Shown here one piece after another: positions 4,641 to 14,025 of a stretch of DNA of 21,655 bases. The translations under genes were made by a program, and so were the position numbers. Origin of the DNA: a virus. Location: positions 1 to 21,655 of the IMG/VR virus record IMGVR_UViG_3300042882_001491; one strand, 5' to 3'. Positions within the stretch are counted from its first letter, which is position 1. Each line of letters begins with the position of its first letter. The notes beneath the pieces are model-generated. The model worked only from the letters and a program-made list of their open reading frames with translations, was not told the DNA's origin and did not search any database.

Positions 4641-7600
4641 GTAGGGCGCGGCGTTGCTTTCTCGGATGATTTCGCGGATGGCGTTTTGGGCGCTGGAGTG
4701 ATTCCCCAGGGTTTCCTCGGTGTCGGCCTCTTCGAGCTTTCGCTGGAAAAGGTTTTCAAACACCTGGAGGTCGCTGTAGCGGTCGTTCTCCCGCATGGTT
4801 CGTGCTTCGCCGCGTGTGCGGAGCCAGAAGTATTCTTGCCGTAGTGCGGTGACTTGGGGCGGCATGTTGAGCCGGTATCTGGCTTTGACGATGCCTTCGA
4901 TGTCTTCCGCTTGGCGCTGGTCTTCACGCATGCCGGTGTCGGTGATTTTCAAGAACCGGTTGAATGCCGGCACGGAACCGACGGCGGCCTCGGTGAAGGT
5001 GGAAGCTCTCGGATCGTATTTGAAGAAGTTGGCCACGCCGGATTCCTTGAGGGTCCAGCCCAGCATAGGCTTGAAAGCGTAGAGCCCGCCTACTTTCCTC
5101 TCGTCCTCGGAAAGGATAGGCTGGTTGCGGTGGTCCACGGGATCCTTGTTGCTGAAAAATTGGACCCACTTGTCGCCAATTTCGATGACGGGGTTTTGCC
5201 CAGGCAAAGATGCCGTCATGCCGGTGAGAATGTCCAGACCGCCGATGTCGAGCGGGCGGCCTTGCGCCATGCGGCACATGGCCTTTGTGGTCTTGGAAAA
5301 GATTGCTCCTATCCAGCGATGGTTATCATCCACCGGCAAAGTCATAAGCGCGGACTTTGAACCAGTCGGTGAATCGACGGCGCCCAGGGGAACGACAACT
5401 TTATTGGTGATGTCGTATTCACTGGCTCCGGCATAGGCTTTCTCCAGGTCTTCCCCAAGCATTCCTTCCTTGGCCATGCGTTGCAGGATTTGAAGGGCTC
5501 CGAAGCCCAGTAGGAAATAGGCGAGGATGTATTCCTTGCGCGACATGGTGGCCGCCTCCTTGCCGCCGAGGAGCTTTGCCATGCTTTCAAAGGAGCGGAC
5601 AAAGATGTTTGCAAACGGGGCGAGGGCTTGGAAGTTGCCGATGTGCTTGCCTTTCTTGGCGGTGTTGGGAAGGCCGATATGGTTGCGCACCCAGTAGGCG
5701 GCCTTGGACTTAGGCATTTTGAGCGTGCGGGTGTTCACGGCATAGCTCGATGTCTTGGGGATGTTTTGCAGGATTTGACCGGCAAATTCCACATCATTAA
5801 AATAGTTGGCAACCTGCCTGTAAATCCACGGGAGGGACTTTGCTTCCCCGCCGACATTGAATTTTGCCATGAGTGCATCGATGGCTTTGTCTGGATTGCT
5901 GGTGGCTGTGCCGCGCCCGAGGTAGGCCCAAGGCCCGCCGATGGCATGGTTCTCGATCATCTCGCGCATGAGGGCGTTGCGCCCCAGGTCGCCGCGTGCC
6001 CAATCCACCGAGGCGGAGGGATCGTCCGGCAGCCATGGCAGTGTCTCGATGGCAGCGGCAAACATACGACCAACAAAAAATCCCGCATAGGTTGCAGCAT
6101 TGCCAGCCACGACCCCACCGAGGGCCATGCCTGCCGGACCCGCTGCGCTTCCCAACGCTGCTCCACCTGTAGCCCCAACAATACCGGCGAGCGATGTGCC
6201 GGTAAATTCCAGCAGCACGCGGCGGCCGTCGCGGCTTTGGGATAGGGCCAGCACTTCCTTCGTCATGTTCTTGATGAGGGACAGCCTGCCTTTGATGCCT
6301 CCAGGTTGGTTCACCAATGCGCGCCCAAAGTCCTTCACCGGCCCCGTGAATAGCTGGAAGTTCGGGTTGTGTTGGATGATGAGCTTGTAAACGGATTCGC
6401 GGAATCCCCAGTTGAGGCTTTTGAGGATGACATCTCCCATGGCCGGGGAGTGGTGGTTGACGGCTTCGGCCCAACGGGTGCGCACATGGGATCCTACGGT
6501 TTGGCCCTTCTCCCGCCAGGTGACCAGTTCGTAACCGTCTTCTGTAGGCTTTTGCGGCTCCATGAATTTGCCGTTGAATTTCATGGGCGCGGGCTTGGCA
6601 ATGTCAGGATTTACCTTCGTAAGCTGCGGCACCATGACACGCTTGAATTTATTGCTTTGAGCGGCGCGAAACATACTCACCATCTTCTTAGGCATTTCCA
6701 CCGTGGGGCGGTAGATGGGCTTGGTCGTGCCTTGCCTGGATACCATGCGGCTCGAGGTGTAGCCCTTCACATATTCCATAGCCGTAAAGGTGGCGTAGTT
6801 GTCGTTGGTGTTAAACTTCTCCCATAGCTCATCTGAGAGCATTCCTTCTTCCCAGTAAATTTTCACAACTTCATGGAATTGATCTCGAAAATCCTTGGCC
6901 GATTGTTGCAAGACAGCCCACTGCTCTGGCGACATGTTCCTTTGCATGTAGTCAAGGCGGTCTTGTGCGGTGCGCTGGGTTTCCCCCTCGGGGTTGAAAT
7001 TGGTAGGGCTCAACTCGTAGCCCAGCGTGACCATTTGCCCGTCCACTTCTTTGGTGACTTCGTATTTCTCCAGGGCAATACGGGTGTATCGCAGGTAATC
7101 GTCGAGCTTGTAATGCGGCATGCCAACCTTATCGAGGCCCATGAGCACGCGCTGCATATCGATCATTCGGAGTTGCAGGCGGCCGTCGGCCATGGGGTGC
7201 TCCTCGGTAAGGTATCGATAGGGATCGTTCTCGGCTGCCGGTAGCTTGCCCTCCTTGCGGCCTTGCTCGATGGCCGAGGTGAGCGGATAAAATTCGTCGT
7301 AGTATTGATCCTTGAGACCTTCCCAAAGCCCGGTGAGGGATTCGCGGCGGGAGGTTGCTTTGTTGAACGCGTCGAGGAATGCCTGGTCGCCCTTGCCATA
7401 GTTCTCCCAATCCCTTGCTTGGCGCTTATCCAGCACTGCGTCGCGGCCTTTGTTGATGCGGTCGTAGATGTCCACCAGCTTGGCTTTGACTTGGGGGCGG
7501 GCGTCGAGGTTGTTCCAGAAGGTGTCGTAGAAAATGGGGGCGCGGGCTTTGAGGTCGGCGGGGCTGTTGAGGAGGACGCTCATGGCGTCGGCGAAGAGTT

Positions 7601-10600
7601 CCTCGGGGCTGAAGCGGTAGGCGAGGTGCTCGGGGGTGGCTCGGGTGATGTCGAAGGGCTTCCACCATTTGGTCAGGTCGATGAGTTCTTGGCGGATGTA
7701 TTTGAGGTCGGCCACATTTCGGGCGTTCATCTCGCTGCGCATGGCTGAGTGGAAGGCTTCGCGGAGTTCGTCCTGGGTCGGCTCGCGGCCGCCGACGGTC
7801 TGCGTTTCCTCGCGGGTGTTGGTGCCGATCTGCTCGCCTTGCACTTGGAACTTTGCCAGGCGGCTGTCGAGGATTCCCTTCATGGCCTGCTTGACGATGT
7901 TGGCTTTCGTGGCTCCATCTTGCCGGGCGAACCAATCGTAGAGTTCCGGCCACTGCTCGCGGGCGTCGAGGCCGAAGAGTCCTTTGACGATCTCGGGCGT
8001 GACTCCGCTCTGTGCGTAGATGGGCTCGTTGACGATGACCTTGCGCACCTCGCCTTCGAGGGAGGCGCGGAGGTCGGCTTCGGCTTTCTGGCGTATGGCT
8101 TCGCGTTGCTTGCTGGTGATGGGATTACCTGCCGCTTCATTTGGATCCAGCGGGATGCTGTGCTTAAGCGTCTTGGATCCGGCGATGATTCCCAGGAGAT
8201 TTCCCTTCTCCATGCGGAAGTCGTCCATGAATTGGATGAGATGCCCGGCCTCGTGCATGAAGACCATCATGGCGGAGGCTTCGCCACCGGCTTTGATGAG
8301 GTCGGGGTGCAGGGTGGTCTCGCCTTGGCCGTTCGGGCTGAAGCTCCCCAGCGCATTGCGCTTGCGGGGGATTTGCACTTTGGGGCTGCCGCCGGAGAGG
8401 GCTTTGACAAACTCCACGGCCTCGGGCATCTCCACTACCGGCACCTTGTCCAGGCCGCCGAGGATGAGCGGCATGGTCCATGTGCCATTCATGGCACGCA
8501 CTACGCCAACGGCGTCGGGATAGTCGGCAAAGATTTGGGCGTCGTTGTAGGTATTGAGCGCGGGCTTGGGGATGGTGGCTGCGGCGGGCATGACCGGCGC
8601 TTGCGGTCCGGCGTCGGCCATCGACTTGCTGCGGGATTTGGGTGCCGGGCCTGCGTCAAACATCGAGGGCGTGCTGTCGTAGCCGTCCTTGATTGCGGCT
8701 GCGCGGCGGGCGGCCTCGGCGTCTTCGGCGCTGGCAGGGGTGGCGGGCGGCACGGGATCGCTGGTGAGGTTGAACGGGTCTTGTGTTTGCGTGAAGAGCG
8801 GCACTTGCTCTTCGCCAAAGGCCAGCAGGCGCACTTCTGCCAATGTGGCGGGGTCGTCGAGGAAATTCACATACTTTTCCCGGGCCTGTTGCAGCTCGGC
8901 GATCTTTGCCAGGATGGCTTCGGGATTTTTGACATCCACTCCCATTTCGCGGGCGGCTTCGGGTCGTTTCACCGCGCCCTTCACGCTGAGAATTTGATTG
9001 TCGATCAGTTGGATGCGGGCTTGGCTGGCCTTCACCAAGGCGACGGCCTTGTTGAGGTTGTCATCCGAGTTGCCGAAGAGGTCGCCTTGCTTGGCGGTTG
9101 GCGACTTGGCCCGCTGGCTGGTGCGGATGAGTTGGGTGAGCGCCTCGGGGGAGAACTCCTTGGCGTAGGTGATGCCTATGCGTTGCAGTTCGACATCGCG
9201 GGGAGCGGCAAGCGCTATGGCGTCGGCCTTGGCGTCGGAGATTTTTCCTGATTGATGTAGCGCGTAGAGATCATCCGTGCCCATCGCCCCGATTGAGAAT
9301 CCGGCACGTCCTTTAGCCCTCGAAAGAAGGCTTCTCTCTGTTGCTTGGTCATAGGTGAGTCCGGCGTTTCGGAAGTAGCTGGAATAGTCTTTGGTAGTTC
9401 CTTGTCCATCACGGATATTGAGTTCTGCATCTAATGTTAGTGCGGTTTGTTTGGTAAAGCCATCGGCTTCATTAAAAATTTGGGTAGGTATTGTCTCCTC
9501 TTGATTTCTGCGGAAGAGGTCCAGCCGGTGGCGGCCACTTATAACTTCGACATCTCCATTGAGTCTTCGCCAGGCAATGATTGGGGCAAGTCCACGCCTA
9601 TCAACCTTGCCTTGTAGAGCCTCGCCCTGCACCACTCCAGTCTTTGGGTCGGCATTCTCCTTAAAATTCGGCACATCTTTGGAGAGCCTAAGCTGCGCTA
9701 CTGGAAAATCCACGGTAGGCATTCCTGCAATATCTGAAACAGATGCCCCCTCCCCGCTGATCAATTCGGGTGAGCCTGTCGGTTCAGGCGCGGTCGTTGC
9801 GCTTGCCACTGGGGCAGAGGCGGCGGGGGGAATCTCAACGGCGGTCGAAGGGTCGAAGGTATCATTTGATACCACGGGCGGGTTAACCTGTGGGTTAACT
9901 GCTGCCGGGGCGGGCAGGGCTTGGATTCCCTCGGGGCCGGGCAGGGCGTTGCTGCCGCCTTGGAAGGCGGGGGCTGCGCCGCCACGGTTGAGGAACGCTT
10001 GGCCGGTGTAGGCGGCGGGTTGGCCTTGGATGGGGATGGCGGCCTGGGGATTCTCGGTGGCGTAGGGGATGGCGGGTTGGCTTGGGCGGGGGGCAGCGGG
10101 AACTGGTGGCTCGAATCCGGCTTGCGTGAGGATGTCGCGCTGGAAGCGGGGATTGATGACGGTGTTGGTGTCCAGCACGCGCTTGCCCATGAAGTCCACG
10201 GTGCTCTTGGCGATGGCTCCGGCGTCGATGAGGCGTTGGTCTTCGCGTAGGATTTCCACGGTGCGCCGCATGGAGAAGTAATCCGCCGCTTCTTCCCGAG
10301 TGGCCGTGCCGAGTTTTACCTTCTGCTCCACCATGGGCAGCTCGTCGGCAAAGTAAACGCGGTTGCGGGCCTTTACCCCGATGCCTGCCGTGAGTGCGCC
10401 GAGGGTGCCGGATATGGCTGTGCTGGCGGGGTCGAACTCGGGGCGTTGCTGCGGCTGCTGGCCTGTCTGGCGGTATTGCTCGGCGGCGAGGAAGGGGTTG
10501 ATCTCGGGGTGGATGAGTTTGTCGAGGCCGATGTTGGCGGCTTGGATGGCGACATCCGTTCCCACGCCTATGGAGGCTCCAGTGCCAAGGGCTCCACTGA

Positions 10601-11447
10601 TAAACTTGGCGGCTTCGGCTCCGCCTTTCTCGGCGCGGATGAGGTTGGCTGCGTTAGCCAGGCGCGAGATGGATACGGGTGTGGGGGCGAGGATCGAGAC
10701 GAGTTGGCCGGCCGAGTTGTAGCCTGGGGCGAGTTGGTTGGCGGCGTAGAAGCTATCGAGCAAGTCGCTTTCCTTGGCTGAGGCTTCGAGGGCTTTGTCG
10801 TAGGCGGCACCCAAGCCTATGGCTGCGCCTGCGCCTGCGGCGATGCCTACGGCTATAGCGCCGGGACCGGTGGGGATGGTGGCGGCGGCAGCGGCCGGGC
10901 CTGCGACGATGGCTCCACCTGTCTGTATGGCTCCCTTGATGAGACCGGAGGCGGCGGCTTTCACTTCAGGGAAGGCACCGGCGCGGCGCTCGAGGTCGCG
11001 GCGGGCGGCGGTGGCTTTCTCTACGCCTGGGATGTAGGAGTCGGTCGCTTCGTCGTATTGGTCAACGGTGCCCTTGAGGAGCGCGGTGTAGTTGGTGGAG
11101 TCGATGACGCCGAGTTTCCACATTTGCTCCACGGCCATGTTGTAGCGGGCGGGGTCAATGTAGAGGCGGCCATCGAGGGTCTTCCACGGCGTGCTGCCTT
11201 GGGGGAAGATACCTTCCTTTATGCCTTGGTCGTCGGCGGCTTGGCCGTTGCGCTCGGCATCGCGCAGGAAATCAATCGCCTCGTCCGGCTGCGGCACGGG
11301 GGATGGCACGGCGGCGGGGAGTGCGGGGGCGTCCTCCACCAGCATGGCCGAGGAGGCGTCAAACTCCTCAAGCGGGACGGCCGAGGAGGGATCAAATGCC
11401 GGGGCGTCCTCTTCGAGAAGGACTGCTGTGGAGGGATCAAAACTCAT
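4629..11447 (-). CDS. Giant polyvalent virion protein (ParB-like, metallopeptidase, LPD-type C-terminus)
   Basis: A 2272-residue protein, the last gene of the late operon. The N-terminus has three F-D-x-S-x-A repeats (about 3-35), a Gly/Ala-rich hydrophobic segment (about 165-215), a ddrB/ParB-like nuclease domain (about 575-700, with S-G-R-H-R-L-D), the module shared with the 2130 gene (about 884-933), a zinc-metallopeptidase-like motif H-E-A-G-H (1065-1069; possible third ligand in S-P-E-E-L-F-A-D, about 1280-1287), then a long helical C-terminus with a second Gly/Ala hydrophobic segment (about 1750-1805) and a membrane-like segment (about 1970-1987), resembling LPD38-type regions. Such polyvalent proteins are thought to be packaged and injected with phage DNA, acting in DNA transfer, protection or host take-over. 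The start is coupled to the upstream gene by ATGA. Domain names rest on motif reading. Confidence 0.85.
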   Translation of the reverse strand: MSFDPSTAVLLEEDAPAFDPSSAVPLEEFDASSAMLVEDAPALPAAVPSPVPQPDEAIDFLRDAERNGQAADDQGIKEGIFPQGSTPWKTLDGRLYIDPARYNMAVEQMWKLGVIDSTNYTALLKGTVDQYDEATDSYIPGVEKATAARRDLERRAGAFPEVKAAASGLIKGAIQTGGAIVAGPAAAAATIPTGPGAIAVGIAAGAGAAIGLGAAYDKALEASAKESDLLDSFYAANQLAPGYNSAGQLVSILAPTPVSISRLANAANLIRAEKGGAEAAKFISGALGTGASIGVGTDVAIQAANIGLDKLIHPEINPFLAAEQYRQTGQQPQQRPEFDPASTAISGTLGALTAGIGVKARNRVYFADELPMVEQKVKLGTATREEAADYFSMRRTVEILREDQRLIDAGAIAKSTVDFMGKRVLDTNTVINPRFQRDILTQAGFEPPVPAAPRPSQPAIPYATENPQAAIPIQGQPAAYTGQAFLNRGGAAPAFQGGSNALPGPEGIQALPAPAAVNPQVNPPVVSNDTFDPSTAVEIPPAASAPVASATTAPEPTGSPELISGEGASVSDIAGMPTVDFPVAQLRLSKDVPNFKENADPKTGVVQGEALQGKVDRRGLAPIIAWRRLNGDVEVISGRHRLDLFRRNQEETIPTQIFNEADGFTKQTALTLDAELNIRDGQGTTKDYSSYFRNAGLTYDQATERSLLSRAKGRAGFSIGAMGTDDLYALHQSGKISDAKADAIALAAPRDVELQRIGITYAKEFSPEALTQLIRTSQRAKSPTAKQGDLFGNSDDNLNKAVALVKASQARIQLIDNQILSVKGAVKRPEAAREMGVDVKNPEAILAKIAELQQAREKYVNFLDDPATLAEVRLLAFGEEQVPLFTQTQDPFNLTSDPVPPATPASAEDAEAARRAAAIKDGYDSTPSMFDAGPAPKSRSKSMADAGPQAPVMPAAATIPKPALNTYNDAQIFADYPDAVGVVRAMNGTWTMPLILGGLDKVPVVEMPEAVEFVKALSGGSPKVQIPRKRNALGSFSPNGQGETTLHPDLIKAGGEASAMMVFMHEAGHLIQFMDDFRMEKGNLLGIIAGSKTLKHSIPLDPNEAAGNPITSKQREAIRQKAEADLRASLEGEVRKVIVNEPIYAQSGVTPEIVKGLFGLDAREQWPELYDWFARQDGATKANIVKQAMKGILDSRLAKFQVQGEQIGTNTREETQTVGGREPTQDELREAFHSAMRSEMNARNVADLKYIRQELIDLTKWWKPFDITRATPEHLAYRFSPEELFADAMSVLLNSPADLKARAPIFYDTFWNNLDARPQVKAKLVDIYDRINKGRDAVLDKRQARDWENYGKGDQAFLDAFNKATSRRESLTGLWEGLKDQYYDEFYPLTSAIEQGRKEGKLPAAENDPYRYLTEEHPMADGRLQLRMIDMQRVLMGLDKVGMPHYKLDDYLRYTRIALEKYEVTKEVDGQMVTLGYELSPTNFNPEGETQRTAQDRLDYMQRNMSPEQWAVLQQSAKDFRDQFHEVVKIYWEEGMLSDELWEKFNTNDNYATFTAMEYVKGYTSSRMVSRQGTTKPIYRPTVEMPKKMVSMFRAAQSNKFKRVMVPQLTKVNPDIAKPAPMKFNGKFMEPQKPTEDGYELVTWREKGQTVGSHVRTRWAEAVNHHSPAMGDVILKSLNWGFRESVYKLIIQHNPNFQLFTGPVKDFGRALVNQPGGIKGRLSLIKNMTKEVLALSQSRDGRRVLLEFTGTSLAGIVGATGGAALGSAAGPAGMALGGVVAGNAATYAGFFVGRMFAAAIETLPWLPDDPSASVDWARGDLGRNALMREMIENHAIGGPWAYLGRGTATSNPDKAIDALMAKFNVGGEAKSLPWIYRQVANYFNDVEFAGQILQNIPKTSSYAVNTRTLKMPKSKAAYWVRNHIGLPNTAKKGKHIGNFQALAPFANIFVRSFESMAKLLGGKEAATMSRKEYILAYFLLGFGALQILQRMAKEGMLGEDLEKAYAGASEYDITNKVVVPLGAVDSPTGSKSALMTLPVDDNHRWIGAIFSKTTKAMCRMAQGRPLDIGGLDILTGMTASLPGQNPVIEIGDKWVQFFSNKDPVDHRNQPILSEDERKVGGLYAFKPMLGWTLKESGVANFFKYDPRASTFTEAAVGSVPAFNRFLKITDTGMREDQRQAEDIEGIVKARYRLNMPPQVTALRQEYFWLRTRGEARTMRENDRYSDLQVFENLFQRKLEEADTEETLGNHSSAQNAIREIIRESNAAPYNRR

Positions 11448-12484
11448 TCAAACACTCCATTGCCACGGTAGATTGCCTTATTGCCCTTGGCGTCTGTGTA
11501 GGCTCTGCCGACGATAAACTTATCAGGAGTAGGCATGGGGTTTGGAGTAGCCTGCGGTGCGGCGGAGCGGGTGGCAGGCGTCGGGGAGGGCGAAGGAGTT
11601 GCGCTTGGTGTGGGAGATGGAGTGGCGGCCGGTTGTGCTGCTTGAGGCTCTTCGGAATTAGACCTCCGCACGGGGCGCAGGGAGATTTCAATGCGCTTGT
11701 CGTAGTCGCTTTTCTCCTTTTCCAGTTGAGTGCGCAGAGCCTTCACCTTTGTTCCCATCCACGGAGCGGCGGCGTAGTTGCCGGTTTGGGTGTCGTATTC
11801 CACCTTGTCGCCTTCGGTAAAATTAGTGAGAGCATCAAGGCGTGCGCCGAGATTTTCGCTCTGCATTTGCAGGCGCTTGATATTGTCCTCTTGCGTAGCC
11901 GAGAGCTTGGCTTGGCCGCGCACAGCTTCACCGCTTTCGTTCCGTGCTGGGAAGCTGTTGCCAGTGAGCGGATCAATCATCATTAAGGTGCCATCTTCCG
12001 ATTGTTTAATTTCCATCTTCACCGGATCGGGCTGCTTGGCTTCGGGGATAATCTGGTTATTCACCATGTTCACCGTGCGGCCATCGGGTAACGATACTGT
12101 TTGCACCTGGTTGGCGCGGGAGCGTTTCACACTATCCTGGTAGATGCGCACGGCATTGTTGGAGGTAATCTGCCCGCCGGAAGACATGGCTGCGCGAACG
12201 ACTTCCTTCTGGTGGGGAGACATGGCAGCCCACTGCGCTTTGCTGGTAATGCGAATGCGTTTGCCTGCGGCAAGCTGTGCAGCCAAATTGTCCAATGGCT
12301 CCTCTTCCTGCCCGTCCATGGCATCCATCGCACTGCCGACAGGTTGCTGCACTGCGGCGGGCTCGTTTGGGTCGAGAGCTATGAGCGCGTTGCCGGGGGC
12401 GATGAATCCGTTCGGATCCGCGTTGGGGTCCATCGGCGGCAGCGGCACGGTGTTTACAAAAGCAGTTTGTGCGGTGGAGGCCAT
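11444..12484 (-). CDS. Putative internal virion protein with Pro-rich linker
   Basis: A 346-residue protein. The acidic N-terminus (about 1-70) is followed by a helical region (75-260, with D-G-R-T-V-N and S-E-D-G-T-L-M-M-I-D-P-L-T-G segments), a low-complexity Pro/Ser/Thr/Ala linker (about 272-320) and a short C-terminal motif F-I-V-G-R-A-Y-T-D-A-K-G-N-K-A-I-Y-R-G-N. Such a tail, with its aromatic, Gly and Asp spacing, is frequent at the C-termini of phage ejection-type proteins. It is coupled by ATGA to the giant protein downstream, which suggests the two are made in step and perhaps assembled together. No strong Shine-Dalgarno sequence precedes it. The specific function is unknown. Confidence 0.65.
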   Translation of the reverse strand: MASTAQTAFVNTVPLPPMDPNADPNGFIAPGNALIALDPNEPAAVQQPVGSAMDAMDGQEEEPLDNLAAQLAAGKRIRITSKAQWAAMSPHQKEVVRAAMSSGGQITSNNAVRIYQDSVKRSRANQVQTVSLPDGRTVNMVNNQIIPEAKQPDPVKMEIKQSEDGTLMMIDPLTGNSFPARNESGEAVRGQAKLSATQEDNIKRLQMQSENLGARLDALTNFTEGDKVEYDTQTGNYAAAPWMGTKVKALRTQLEKEKSDYDKRIEISLRPVRRSNSEEPQAAQPAATPSPTPSATPSPSPTPATRSAAPQATPNPMPTPDKFIVGRAYTDAKGNKAIYRGNGVFE

Positions 12485-12506
12485 GGGGGTATTTTACTGA
12501 CGGGTG

Positions 12507-13004
12507 TCAATCCTGCCAGATGTCAACCCCGTCGGCGACCTCCACCGAAAGGGCGGGGTTGGAGCCGCCGCCACCACCGCCGAGGATTGCTTTCTCTTTG
12601 GCGAGTTGGAGGGCTTGGGTGTATTGGTTGTTTTGCTGGGCCATTTGTCGCATGCTTTCAAGCTCGGCTTGGTGAGCCATTACTGCGCCGGACATTTTAT
12701 TGGGGTTGCCTTTGGTTTCTTCGAGAGCTTTGCCAAGCGAAGCCTTGAATTTTTCGCCTTGGTCTCCGTAGTTGTCGGAGAGACTCATCATGGCTTGGCC
12801 GCTGGCCATGGATTGTTCCATCTTGGCGTTGTCGGTTTGGTTCTGCTCGATACGTTTATTGACCATACCCATGGCTGTGTTGAAGGAGGAGGTAAGGGAG
12901 TTTTGGAAATTTGCTTGGCCTTGGGCGCGGATGTTGGTGGCGTTATTGGCTCCTTGGGCGTAGATCTCGGCGGATCGGTCGGTGACGGTGGGGGCGTATT
13001 GCAT
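12507..13004 (-). CDS. Helical virion-operon protein with Gly6-Ser run
   Basis: A 165-residue protein starting MQYAPTVTDRSAEIYAQ. I chose this start because it lies 4 bases after the TfuA stop; the longer open frame back to 13433 is Pro/Ser-rich antisense-type sequence inside tfuA. Most of the protein is Gln/Ala/Met-rich helix (about 8-140), as in podoviral internal or scaffold-like proteins. Near the end there is a run of six Gly followed by Ser (residues 142-148), then a short acidic tail ending D-I-W-Q-D. The position directly behind YcaO and TfuA makes it a candidate modification substrate, but that is inference only. There is no Shine-Dalgarno sequence, so translation probably depends on coupling. 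Confidence 0.65.
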   Translation of the reverse strand: MQYAPTVTDRSAEIYAQGANNATNIRAQGQANFQNSLTSSFNTAMGMVNKRIEQNQTDNAKMEQSMASGQAMMSLSDNYGDQGEKFKASLGKALEETKGNPNKMSGAVMAHQAELESMRQMAQQNNQYTQALQLAKEKAILGGGGGGSNPALSVEVADGVDIWQD

Positions 13005-13008
13005 GGGG

Positions 13009-14025
13009 TTAGGCGGGGTTGAGGAGTTTGTGGGCGAGGGTGAGTGGGACGGTATCGAAGCAGGCTCCGGTGGCGGCGTGCCAATCGCGGGCGGCTTGGC
13101 GGAGGGCTTCGCGCTGGGCGTGGGCGAACCATTGCTGGTCGGTCCAGGCGTGGTCGGCGAGCCAGGTTTGCGCGGCGGCGGAGTCGGTGATGCCGAGGCG
13201 CTGCCACATGCGGGTGCTGGCGGCGAAGATGTCTTCGGGGGTGGTGACGATGCCGAGGAGTTGGGCCAACTCGGAGACGAGGTGGCGGTCGGTGGCGAGG
13301 GTGCGGTCGGCTTCGCTGGTGAGGTGGTGCTGGCGTTGCCCGTCGCCGGTTGGCAGGTCGTTGGCGAGGAGGGCGAGGAAATAGGCGCTGTGCGTGTGGA
13401 GGGGCGTGTCACGCTGGATGGGAGCGGCGACATGCTGGGCGTGGCGGATGGCTTCCTCGGCGTCGAGGGCTTTCTGGTCGCGGTAGTTCTCGCGGAGGAG
13501 GTCTGCTACGGGGCCGAGGGCTTGGCGGAGGCGGGTCCAACTGCGCTCGACATAGTAGATGCTGCGGGCTGTGGCGAGATTGCCTGCGAGGTCGGCTGCT
13601 GGCAGGAGGCCGTCGGCGACGAGGCACTCGGCGGTGGCGCGGAGGTTGACGATTGGAATGGAGAGGGCGCGGTAGCCGTCTTCGGCATGGCCGTGGGCGA
13701 GGGCTACATCGGCATCGTCGGTGCAGGATTCGTCGGCATACCACCCGGCGATGATGCCGACGGGCTCGGCTCCGTAGCGGGCGCACTCGACGGCGCGGAG
13801 TGCGCCGAGGCTGCCTGCTCCGATGACGCGGCATCCCTGCTCGATGGCGAAGAGGATTTCCTTGTGCCAGGGGGCGAGGCTTTGGTGAAAGAGGCCGTCG
13901 ATGAGGAGGATGGTATCTGGACCTTCGAGAGCGGCGGCGGCGATGTCGCCTTGCTGCGCCGGGGGGCGAAGGTCGGCATCGGCGGGGATATTTGCGGGGC
14001 GTGTGGGGCCGAGGAAGATTTTCAT
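13009..14025 (-). CDS. tfuA: TfuA-like protein (partner of YcaO)
   Basis: A 338-residue protein. The core is typical TfuA: M-K-I-F-L-G-P-T start, P-P-A-x-x-G-D-I (21-28), I-L-L-I-D-G-L-F (39-46), W-H-K-E-I-L (53-58), G-A-G-S-L-G-A-L-R-A-V-E (69-80), W-Y (95-96) and H-G-H-A-E-D-G-Y (111-118). TfuA proteins act with a YcaO enzyme in thioamide formation and are thought to help supply sulfur. The start at 14025 is chosen because the family begins there, an AGGAGG lies just upstream, and the ATG overlaps the YcaO stop (ATGA). The C-terminal part after about residue 200 is helical and less typical. Named after the trifolitoxin cluster gene. The family call is strong; the role in a phage is unknown. 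Confidence 0.9.
   Translation of the reverse strand: MKIFLGPTRPANIPADADLRPPAQQGDIAAAALEGPDTILLIDGLFHQSLAPWHKEILFAIEQGCRVIGAGSLGALRAVECARYGAEPVGIIAGWYADESCTDDADVALAHGHAEDGYRALSIPIVNLRATAECLVADGLLPAADLAGNLATARSIYYVERSWTRLRQALGPVADLLRENYRDQKALDAEEAIRHAQHVAAPIQRDTPLHTHSAYFLALLANDLPTGDGQRQHHLTSEADRTLATDRHLVSELAQLLGIVTTPEDIFAASTRMWQRLGITDSAAAQTWLADHAWTDQQWFAHAQREALRQAARDWHAATGACFDTVPLTLAHKLLNPA

Noticed and set aside
7749-9251. 500-codon open frame on the + strand
   Set aside because: It lies wholly antisense inside the giant protein gene, has Gly/Val/Leu low-complexity composition and no family signature. GC-rich coding DNA commonly leaves such open antisense frames.
12507-13433. N-terminally extended version of the 165-residue protein
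   Set aside because: The extra 143 residues are Pro/Ser-rich and overlap the tfuA coding region in another frame; the start at 13004 just after the tfuA stop is more plausible.
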